From Silene noctiflora (lineage: Eukaryota; Streptophyta; Magnoliopsida; Caryophyllales; Caryophyllaceae): a DNA stretch of 57,372 bases. Both the position numbers and the translations under genes were made by a program. The notes below the pieces were generated by a model. It saw only the letters and a list, made by a program, of their open reading frames with translations, made no database searches and had not been told where the DNA came from. Of the stretch, positions 11,241 to 24,300 are shown piece by piece. The stretch spans positions 148,140 to 205,511 of the forward strand of contig VHZZ01000054.1 of the NCBI GenBank assembly GCA_009801015.1, in the 5' to 3' direction. How positions within the stretch are numbered: position 1 is the first letter of the stretch; each line of letters opens with the position of its first letter.

Positions 11241-12170
11241 ATGTCATCATATATACGAGCTCAAACACGAAGCGGGCCACCGGAACGTGTAACCGAGGAG
11301 CCGATACCATACAAGAATTCCCTATGCACGGTCACTAGTGTTTTCCTAGCCAACATTGCAGGCTATTGGAGGAACGTCAGTGTTTTATGGTCTAAGAATT
11401 TAATGAACATATCTTTTACCATTACGGTCGAGGGGTCTGAAGGCGGCTCTGAAACCACTCAAACGACGTGCAAGGTCGAGTTAAAGCCATGGCATTTTTG
11501 GGGTAGGAAAGGGTACAAGTCGTTTGAGATCGAGGAAGGGCAGCACCAACTCGAAGTTCATTGGGATCTTCGGTCAGCCAAATTTTCAGGTACTAGTCCA
11601 GAGCCGTGCTCGGACTACTACCTAGCGCTCGTGTCTGACGAAGAGGTCGTACTTTTGTTAGGAGATTATAAGAAAAAGGCTTATAAAAAGACAAAGAAAC
11701 GACCCGCATTGGTCGATGCTGTACAAGCATTGAAAAAAGAAATCGTGTATGCGAAAAAGAGTTTTGCGACCAGGGCTCGGTTTGCTGAAGGGAGAACAGA
11801 ACACGATATTGTTGTCGAGAGTTCGACAACCGGGTCAAAGGACCCGGAAATGTGGATTAGTATTGATGGCATTGTTCTTGTACATGTTAAGAATTTACAA
11901 TGGAAATTTCGCGGGAATGAGACAGTTGTGGTTAATAAGGTACCCATCCAAGTATTATGGGATGTCCATGCTTGGCTATTTTGCAGTCCTGGATCGGGTT
12001 ACGGGTTGTTCGTGTTCAAGCCCGGACCGCCTGAGTCGGAAACGGATCAAGAAGGGAGTAATCGGAGCGGGAAGAGTGATAGTAGTTGTGGTAGTATGTT
12101 TTATTCAACCCAAAGCCAAAATAAATTAGTTGATTTTTGTCTGTTTTTACAAGCATGGAAAATTGATTGA
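11241..12170 (+). CDS. DUF868 family protein
   Basis: Single-exon gene of 309 aa, a normal length for the plant-specific DUF868 family (function unknown; often described only as stress- or development-expressed). I recognise it by the N-terminal TSVFLANIAGYWRNVSVLW segment (about 29-47), the central HWDLRSAKFSGTSPEP (about 107-122), the basic run in GDYKKKAYKKTKK, the VHVKNLQWKFRGNETV segment and the C-terminal FCLFLQAWKI. No signal peptide or membrane segment is visible. A Ser-rich stretch lies near residues 275-290. The start is the first ATG, with no other in-frame Met close downstream before the conserved part. The stop is followed within 100 bp by a long foldback element that probably lies in the 3' UTR. 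Confidence 0.9.
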   Translation: MSSYIRAQTRSGPPERVTEEPIPYKNSLCTVTSVFLANIAGYWRNVSVLWSKNLMNISFTITVEGSEGGSETTQTTCKVELKPWHFWGRKGYKSFEIEEGQHQLEVHWDLRSAKFSGTSPEPCSDYYLALVSDEEVVLLLGDYKKKAYKKTKKRPALVDAVQALKKEIVYAKKSFATRARFAEGRTEHDIVVESSTTGSKDPEMWISIDGIVLVHVKNLQWKFRGNETVVVNKVPIQVLWDVHAWLFCSPGSGYGLFVFKPGPPESETDQEGSNRSGKSDSSCGSMFYSTQSQNKLVDFCLFLQAWKID

Positions 12171-12265
12171 CCATTGTTAATATTAATTTTACCGACTTTA
12201 TTTTCGCAGTTTTCTGTCCTTATTTGTCCTTTACAATGACGGTTTACCCCCTCCCCCTTTTTTTT

Positions 12266-12709
12266 CGGAAAATGCACGCGGTGTCCTTGAGGTTTGACAT
12301 TTTGCCCGAAATACCCGATTTTTTGATCCGGGGAGCTTTAAGAGGTCATAACTCGTGTTTACGATTTTAGAAAGTGATAATTTTTTTTTTTCAAATCGAT
12401 CATCTTTCCGAGAACTACGATTTCAAAAAAAGTTATCGTATTTGGATCCCGTGGGTAGGAGTTGTTGCGTGTCAAATTTTTTTTGACCGAACAAACTTTG
12501 AGTGATCATATGTCTTGGTCACAAATTCCAAACTCAACAACTTTTTTTCCTCAAGTCGTAGTTCTCGGAAAGATGATCAATTTGAAAAAAAAAATTATCA
12601 CATTCTGAACTTGTAAACTCGATTTATGACCTCTTAAAGTTTTCCGAATAAAAAAATTGGGTTTTTCAGGCAAAAAAACAAACCTCAAAGGCACCACATG
12701 CATTTTCCG
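12266..12709. mobile_element. Foldback element with long inverted arms
   Basis: The left end cggaaaatgcacgcggtgtc and the right end, read on the other strand (cggaaaatgcatgtggtgcc), match closely. The similarity continues inward through gaggtttg, gagctttaagaggtcataa and gatcatctttccgagaacta for about 170 bp per arm, with a loop of about 100 bp. T-tracts flank both sides. Non-coding; a transcript across it would form a long hairpin. It begins 96 bp after the DUF868 stop codon. Confidence 0.8.
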
Positions 12710-13543
12710 TTTTTTTTTTTTTTTTAACAAAGTATAATAGAAAAGATTACACCACGACTTAGCTAAATTATGAGCAATCTTATTGATACAATGTTAGTTA
12801 GTTGCAATCACGGTTTACTAACTCGATTAAGCTCTCCTCAATTTCGTTGACTAAAACATATTAATTACATATATGCTCTCCCTCACGAGTTTTAACATGA
12901 CTGCATTTGTTAAGCTAGAACAACCTCATACCAGTTGATCTTAAGGTTCACGAGTAAGTGGTTGTAATATACTTCGTATCCAATCCAATTGATTGCGTGT
13001 TACAAAGAAAAAGTGAGCTAGGAAATGGGAACAAATGATCGACTCCATTATCAAGAGCGGATATTTTGATGACGTATCCCATCTTGTGTTCCACTACCTT
13101 TAATCTTCCTAAACATCATCTTATGAGACCTTGAGGTTCTGTCGTCATAGAACGGTAAAATACAAATTCTCATTTCCGATTATAAGTCCTGATCTGAAAG
13201 ATCGGGGTTACTACTAAGGTAATTAGTTGGGACGATTTCAGATCTGGTTCAGAATAATGACCGAAACATAAGAAACCCCAGAAACAGCTCAAAGATGAAT
13301 TATTAATCTCTGACGAAGATCCGTAAATACACAGAAACTATAAAATCCAATTTCCCAAACAAAATGAAGAAAATAACAAATTTAGAAAGCGTAATGCCAA
13401 CGTTGATTACATACAAGTGACTCTGAAAATACAATATGTGCACAATTCATATCTTCCCAAGGAGAGCTCAGAACACACCGAAATAGAACAATAAAATTGT
13501 AGCTTGACAATTACGTTGCATAGAAAAGGAGCCATGTCGCGTC
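12710..13543. other. Intergenic between convergent DUF868 and RABB1 genes
   Basis: The two genes converge here, so the stretch should hold both 3' ends. I see no gene, RNA or clear repeat. Confidence 0.5.
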
Positions 13544-16595
<3,052 letters not shown>

Positions 16596-16937
16596 AATAA
16601 TTGATGAATCGAGATAGAGGAAACGTAAAAGATTGATTGATTAGGATGGATCTGGGAAATTAGGGTTACGAATCGAGAAGATTACGTGTTAGAGAAACCC
16701 AGAAATTTTGGACTTTTATCTAATTAATAATCTTCTCTTGTGTTCTTCGATTCGTAAGACAAATGACAGCAAATATTATGTTAACGCCTTTTTATAACGT
16801 TATTACCTTTTGCTTCATGGAGGTTCGATTTGGTTTGGGTTTTATAAGAAGTGTACACGTTTTGATTGAGTAGGAGTCGGAAACTGGTAAAATCGACTCG
16901 ATTTAAATGAGTTGGGAAGCAAGGGAGAGGTTGTAGG

Positions 16938-17498
16938 TAGGGCTGAGCAAAATTATACGATACGATTTTATTATACGTATCCGATACACTATACGAATTT
17001 AATTATACGGATTTCCGGATATCCGATACGAATTTCAGGATATCCGATACGGTTCTTTAAAAACCGTATCGGATAAGGATCAGCAAAATATGAAACCGGA
17101 TATACGGTATCCGATACGGTTGCCTTTTTCTAGAATAAAATATTAAAATATATACATAAATTACAAAATAACCAATATATTGGTGATTAAACCTTATTAG
17201 TATTAAACTTTATAAGTTATTTACTCTTATAACTTTGTAAAACACTTTTAAGTTACTAAAAAAACCAATAATCACACATAGAGAAGAAAAAAAATATATT
17301 AAATTACATAAGTGAAGCTGAAACCGGATACCGGATACCGGATATACGGTTTCCGGATATACAGAAAAACCGGATATACGTTTCCGTATATACGGAAAAA
17401 CCGTATCGGATAAGGATACTAAAAAAGGAGATTTAAAAAACTGGATATCCGATACGGTTTCTAAAACCGTATCGGATATCCGGTTTTGCTCACCCCTA
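16938..17498. mobile_element. hAT-type MITE built of ggatatccg repeats
   Basis: Starts tagggctgagcaaaa and ends ttttgctcacccccta-like (ttttgctcacccctA), an inverted pair. Flanks are gttgtagg (left, 16930-16937) and gctgtagg (right, 17499-17506), an 8-bp target duplication with one mismatch, as hAT elements make. The inside is dominated by gtatccgatacgg and its complement. Non-coding. A diverged partial relative with the same start lies at about 29852-29990. Confidence 0.8.
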
Positions 17499-17881
17499 GC
17501 TGTAGGAGGTCTTTTTGAAGTGACCGTTACAAGCAAGACTCTTTGTTTTAGTTATATGTTGGAGTAATTACTTTTTGAATAATTTGATGATAATATAGTT
17601 GAAAGGGTTTTTTTAGGCACATGTTAATTACCTAAGTAGGGAAAGATTTTCAAGATTATTTCACTAATTATGATACATATGAGTTTCAACTCTACTTTGT
17701 CATGATATATGTTTAACAATTTTCCCTAATTAAGTTATTTAACTTAAACTTAGTTGACCTGCATTTAAATATAAATATCACCTTTTAATAACTCGTTTAT
17801 AAGATAACACACCCAAAATAATCGGACCCGCCTGAATTCAATCCGATTAACCAAATATACACAAGTAGAATCAGTATGATC

Positions 17882-18323
17882 TAGACCTGTCAAAACTCGA
17901 CCCGCCCGACCCGTTTTTTTCGACTCGTGACCCGTTTGACCCGAACCCGAAATATTTATATATTATATTTGAAAAAAATTGTTAAAAAATTGTTTTTTAT
18001 GATTAAAAATTACAAACATAACTAAAAAGTCAATTTTATATAATTTTTACAATACTTGATAATCAAATAATTATTAAAAAAACTTTAATTTAATAATTAT
18101 GTCAATATAATTAATATAAACGTTGAAATAATTAATGTAAACGATGAATATGATTAAAATATTAATTTTAAATATGTTTTACGTTTTTAAAAATTATTTT
18201 TTTAATTAGAAAAATAGATTAAAAAAGACGTTAGAAATCATTTCTTCACCCGTATTCTGACTCTAAACCGACCCGTATAACCCGACCCGAAACTCAACCC
18301 GTCCGACCTGTTTAACAGGTCTA
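17882..18323. mobile_element. hAT-type MITE with gacccg-rich ends
   Basis: Starts tagacctgtcaaaactcgac and ends with aacaggtcta. It is flanked by a perfect 8-bp duplication, gtatgatc (17874-17881 and 18324-18331). The ends are rich in gacccg; the middle is AT-rich. Same family as 38991-39609 but in the opposite orientation. Confidence 0.9.
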
Positions 18324-19215
18324 GTATGATCTCAACTCCAGCTCACTCAATCATTAATTCGTTATCACCTATTTGGTACGTCTTATTTGCCATGATTGAG
18401 TCCCACTTGGCCTTTCATGTTACAGTTCAAATGCTCAAATTTCATTAAAAACTGTCCATTTAGTCACTTCTCAGTTATTGAAGCCTTGGCCACGTGGCAA
18501 AAAAAAAATCGAAAATCCATGTCGGCCAATGCCCATTTGCCATCTGATACAAATCTTCGTTTTAAGTTTTAAACGGCTAAAATTAAGTCCTATTTAAATA
18601 GATAATACAAGTTTTTGCTAGCTACGGGATGCTTTTGCCATATCTGTGATCTATCTATCCAACCTGTATAAAATTTTAAGATGGACATGTCCGTCTTAAC
18701 CAAGAAACAAGTTAACTCTCCATTTGTGATCCAGCATTTGAAAAAAACAATCCGAAAAGAATTGTGAAACGGTTTTAAAAAGTTTTATCACAAAACTATT
18801 CTTAGTAGATGATTCACAATATTTTGTTGTAAAACGGTTTTATACTAAGACTCGATTTTATTTCAGCTTTCCAATGGTAGGGTAGTTGTTAAAGTACTAG
18901 CTTACGTTTACCACTTCATTTTTTAAACTACAACAATTTCAAGCTACAATTTGCTCCAATGGTTAACAACTTTGGTAGCTTGATTGGATCCACTTAACAC
19001 ATTTCTCTAATAATTTATTCATTTTTCAAATTTCTAATTTAAATTAAAGGATTTTCTACTTGGTAACCTCGTGTTTTTTCGATTTCTACGTGATACCCCT
19101 TTATTTTTAAAAACATTGTCGATACCCCTAGATTTTATAATTTGTTCCCAGAATATCCAAATTAATAAAATTTGAGCATTCTAACAGTTAATTTTAATAA
19201 AAAAAAAAGTATATA

Positions 19216-19473
19216 CTTCCTCCATTCAACTCCACTCTACCTATTTCATTTTTTTACACTATTCACAAATAATTATTTAATTTTGATTTTCTCTCAATAC
19301 ATACGTGAAAATATATTCATGTGGGGTCTTATTTGATTCGTCTTTACGAGAACATTAAAAATATCTAACTTTTATAATTTTTGGAAATACATAGCTAACG
19401 ATATTTAACGCTTAAAACGCGCGTTGGCAAACGTGAAAAAGTAAAGTGGTAGAGTGGAGTTGAGTGGAGGAAG
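19216..19473. mobile_element. Stowaway-like MITE inside the larger inverted repeat
   Basis: Left end cttcctccattcaactccac and right end agtggagttgagtggaggaa are inverted copies; TA flanks both sides. A shorter relative lies at 30437-30642. It interrupts the left arm of the larger element, so it inserted later. Confidence 0.75.
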
Positions 19474-19637
19474 TATAGGATTAAGTTAACAGAATTTGTG
19501 ATAATGATTTGACAAATTATCGCCAAAAAATAACAGAATTATTTTTTCACATACGAATTTTACTCTTTCACATACACTTTTTCATTAACTTTCCATATCA
19601 TACCCTTTTCCCTGAACCTAAACAAATTTGCTCTTTT

Positions 19638-20202
19638 NNNNNNNNNNNNNNNNNNNNNNNNNNNNNNNNNNNNNNNNNNNNNNNNNNNNNNNNNNNNNNN
19701 NNNNNNNNNNNNNNNNNNNNNNNNNNNNNNNNNNNNNNNNNNNNNNNNNNNNNNNNNNNNNNNNNNNNNNNNNNNNNNNNNNNNNNNNNNNNNNNNNNNN
19801 NNNNNNNNNNNNNNNNNNNNNNNNNNNNNNNNNNNNNNNNNNNNNNNNNNNNNNNNNNNNNNNNNNNNNNNNNNNNNNNNNNNNNNNNNNNNNNNNNNNN
19901 NNNNNNNNNNNNNNNNNNNNNNNNNNNNNNNNNNNNNNNNNNNNNNNNNNNNNNNNNNNNNNNNNNNNNNNNNNNNNNNNNNNNNNNNNNNNNNNNNNNN
20001 NNNNNNNNNNNNNNNNNNNNNNNNNNNNNNNNNNNNNNNNNNNNNNNNNNNNNNNNNNNNNNNNNNNNNNNNNNNNNNNNNNNNNNNNNNNNNNNNNNNN
20101 NNNNNNNNNNNNNNNNNNNNNNNNNNNNNNNNNNNNNNNNNNNNNNNNNNNNNNNNNNNNNNNNNNNNNNNNNNNNNNNNNNNNNNNNNNNNNNNNNNNN
20201 NN
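19638..20202. other. Assembly gap (565 N)
   Basis: A run of undetermined bases. Translations through it are meaningless. Confidence 0.99.
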
Positions 20203-21312
20203 GAAATCCGTCAGGCAACGTCATTGTGTACACCATTTACGTCCATTATTTTATATAGTGGCCGAGGTCGGCCAGAGCAAGGTCGGACGAAGACACGGAG
20301 TGGGTTGTCGGAGGAAGGTGAAGAGAGAGGAGATGACAAAAATCAAATTGGGTGTGGGTGGAAAAAAATGACAAAGATAAAAATGTAAAAGTTGTATGTG
20401 AAAGAGTAAAATTCGTATGTGAAAAAGTACAACCCAAAAATAAATAGAAAGTGCATAAATTAAACATAACAAAACAACACATTAGAACATTTTGGGTATT
20501 TTAGCAAGTTTTCATTAAGTTTAGGGGTACCAAAGATGTTTTCAAAAGATGAGGAGTACCACGTAGAATTCAAAAAAATACGAGAATACCACGTAAAAAA
20601 ACCCAAAATTAAATATTTATTAATGGGATACCTATTTTTCTTTTGCTCATATTTCTATTGTGGGTTCATTTAAGCAAGTAGCTTCATGAAGCTGCTAGTT
20701 GAAATTTTTTGTTGGTCCATTTGAGCAAAAGTAGTCTACATGGACAACTTCTGCAATTTTATAAAATTGCAAGTAAATTCCCAAGCTAAATCATTCGAGA
20801 TGCTCTAAGAAAGCATGCAAGAGGTTTGAAGGATCCATTGCTCTACTCTAGGTGGTAGGTAGGTTCTATTGCTCTAATCTAAGAAGCATAAGCTTTCCTT
20901 ACAGGATGTCAAAACCGACTCGCCTGTATGTGAACGGAGACATCTATGAATAAGATTTGAAGCTCAAACTGATCCAATGTGACCCAAATTCTGCTAGTGT
21001 CTAGCGAACTATTACTCTTGAAGGACCCAATATTAACACACTCGAAACATATCGAAACCCAAATGTATAGTACCCCAAATCACTCCGTACTTCAGATCCG
21101 TTTTCTTAGTCTCTGATACTGAACTTCACAGTTTCTGAGTGCATCTATCTATTGAGGTTGAATACTGGAATACAAAGTTAATTCTCCAAATTTCGGCCTA
21201 CACTTGGTTCTAACAAGAAAAGGACTCGTATACGGTTTTTGTGAGGGTCTCTGCTTATAATTTAGTCCATCCAACATTCCAAGCACTTAATATTGTACTC
21301 CCCAGTTGAAAA

Positions 21313-24300
21313 TTAGGCATCAGGATCAGTGAAATTTGTGGGGCTTTCTGTATCTCCCATTTCCGCTGAGACAAAAGAATGGAAGGAATCCACCGATGAA
21401 CAGCTTGAAATCGAGTCATCAGAATCTGAGACGATGTGTTCATCATGTAAAAAGACGCGTTCTTCTTCTGCTTCCGATACTTCTGACCCAGAAACTCCCA
21501 GCAGTAGTTTATTTATAGATGTCCGGGCAGTCTCTGAGAACCACTCATCCTCGGGAAGCGTGCTACAAAATCCAAATTAATACAAATGAGAACAAGTCTT
21601 ATGAAAAATATCAGATGCAATCAGGCAAGTAAAAAGGATACCTTTGAGGATCAATGCCTCTTGCCGAAAAAGTTTTGACAGCACGAGCAATAATCCCAGA
21701 TGCAAGCTGCAGGACATGTCTTGATGGATAACCAGCAAAACGTGCAATTTCAACGGTAAAATGCATATCAAGAATCAACTGCAATGACCGAGAGTAAATA
21801 TGTCATTATCTTTTCAAACAGGGAGGTATATCGTAAGAAAAAATTGCTTTCTCCATTCGCTTGGGTTTACTACATCTACACATGGCACGACTTCTAAGAG
21901 AATGGAATTTATGCGAAGGGGATGCAGGGGGTAAGTAAAAAACATCAATAGAGGAATCCGCAAGCTTTCAGAGGGTATATTGTTGTCTCAAAGTCAAAAT
22001 TTACCTAGAAAAACGGAAATGTAATAAATTTGTTTGAAACTTTGAATGACCCAGTGAGGAAATTTAGTGAATCCGAGTGAAAGGAGGTAGTATCGTTTTC
22101 CATTTTAACTATTTAAGAAACAAACGAAAGCCTAAATATTTTCAAACGACGAGAAAGAGTTACAGGTTTAAGTAAAGAAACGAATATCCATTCGTATAGA
22201 GTAGAACCTGCCACCCAAATACAGAAAGTTTTCCAGTAAGAAAATACGAGTCCAGAAATTCAAGTCTTTTGTCTCTCATTCACAATGAAAAGCCTAAGAT
22301 CAGATTAGATGAAGAACCTGTTGTAAACCAAAAGGCTTTAATGGCACCGTCTCATCCTCAAACACACACCAAAATTCTTGTTCATCAGCCAGCCACATGA
22401 CTACTGTTTCAGTCAACCTTGCTAGTAGGACTTTTTGAAGTTTGTCTTTCCCCAATAACACATCTCCGGCAACAGCAGCTAATTGCTGAAGCCTTGCAAA
22501 CAAAGCCTGCCATTACCACACAAAAAAAGAAGGTTCCGTCACAAATTAGCTCGAAGTTTGGCTGGAAAATTCAGAGACCCAGAAAGTAATTTGAGCCCTC
22601 AAAACTAAATATAGCTCTCTGCAGCTAAATAGACCTACGTTACTTCGATAATTCACTTTGGTTGTTGATAAGACCATTTTATATATGATTTTACCTCCTA
22701 TTTTAGCTCGGTTTTACATGCTTATTGCACTTTTATTAGTATTTATTTGAGCTAATCTCGTGTTCTAGATGTTTTGCATACGTTTAGTATATTTTGTAGG
22801 AAATATAGCTTTTGCTAGCTAAATCCCGTTAAAAGAGCAAATATCGAGTTCACAAAGCTAAGTGGAAATTGGATTGGACTATATTTGATCATGCAAGCTC
22901 AAGTGTTGGAAGAAATGATCAAATGCTAAAGAAATGACCCAATTAATCATGCAAAGCAAAATGTAAACAAATGAGAAGTGTAGCTCATAAAGAAGTCCAA
23001 GCAACTCATGTGGAAAATGCAACATGGGATTCCAAGATTATTCCACAAAAATGCATTTATCCGGGTGATTAAAGACACTTCAAAGCTAAACATTAGATTC
23101 CATGGCCATTAATCATGGCCATTAAAGCCATTAACCCGGATTAGTGCGACCCCGATCGGGGCGGCCTAACCCCGATTGGGGTTGGGTGGATTTTTGCACT
23201 TTGGATTCCTTTGGGTTGTTTACATTTTAGATCCTAAACTACTATATAAGGAGATCATGCAACCTCAAGTGTTGGAAGAAATGATCAAATGCTAAAGAAA
23301 TGACCCAATTAATCATGCAAAGCAAAATGTAAACAAATGAGAAGTGTAGCCCATAAAGAAGTCCAAGCAACTCATGTGGAAAATGCAACATGGGATTCCA
23401 AGATTATTCCACAAAAATGCATTTATCCGGGTGATTAAAGATACTTCAAAGCTAAACATTGGATTCCATGGTCATTAATCATGGCCATTAAAGCCATTAA
23501 CCCGGATTAGTGCAACCCCGAACCCCAATCGGGGTTGGGTGGATTTAGGCACTTTGGATTCCTTTGGGTTGTTTACGTTTTAGATCCTAAACTACTATAT
23601 AAGGAGGGCTTAGGCTCGACCCTTAGGCATCATTGTACATAATCCACACTCTACATATATCTCTCTACACCTTTTACTTCATTCTTCTTTCTAGTTTTTA
23701 GTCATTAGATTAGTTTAGAATTATTGTACATTAGAATAGTTTAGTTTTCTTTAGTTGTTACAAACAATTCTTTTAGCAATTTCAAGTTATATTCAAAGTT
23801 ACATTTCAAGTTATAATAGTTTCCATTTCCAAGTTCTATTTCCATGTCCAAGTTCTACATTTCCATTACGGTAATTCTATTTAGCTTTTGTTTTACTTAT
23901 GTTATTCGCATTATAGCTTTACATATTGTTTTCATGTTCGTTTTAGCATTTACATCTGTTATCGATTTCACATTTAGTATGAGTAACTAAACCTTCCTAA
24001 TCTAGGGATTAGGGGAACCGTGTACAATTGGTAAATAAACAAGTTGTTAAATTAGTTGTTATCTCATCATCTTTATCACATGTTTGCTTTGTAATGTTAG
24101 TCTTAGATTATTGGTCAGACTAAATTCGTTAAATTCATATCTATAAGTCGAGAGGCACGGAAATGAATTAGACTAAGCATGTGTGGTAGAACGACCTAGT
24201 TTGGCGAGAGCGTCTGGGACCGGTCTATGGTTTGACAATAATATCGAGAGGTGGTTGTCTTTAGACGATGATAGGCTTTGCTTGTGACTTACTAGTTTAA

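Larger units (their letters stand above)
19056..20612. mobile_element. Large terminal-inverted-repeat element spanning the gap
   Basis: The left part (about 19056-19145: ttttctacttggtaacctcg, tctacgtgatacccct) is inverted and imperfectly repeated at the right (about 20518-20612: ggagtaccacgtagaatt, aataccacgtaaaa). A second, inner pair (cacatacgaattttactctt at about 19548 and its complement near 20395-20430) confirms symmetry. The middle is unknown sequence. It could be a MULE-like or foldback element; coding content cannot be judged because of the gap. Confidence 0.6.
16596..21312. other. Intergenic transposon-rich interval with assembly gap
   Basis: This stretch separates the start of the RABB1 gene from the 3' end of EXO84C. 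It contains two hAT-type MITEs, a Stowaway-like MITE, and a large inverted repeat with 565 unknown bases in its centre. I see no gene. The RABB1 promoter lies at the left end (16596-16930). Confidence 0.6.

Noticed and set aside
19509..20371. Long open frames across the assembly gap
   Set aside because: Consist almost wholly of undetermined residues.
23140..23190. ccccgatcgggg palindrome as a possible regulatory site
   Set aside because: Lies within the LTR duplication and is lost in the second copy, so there is no sign of constraint.
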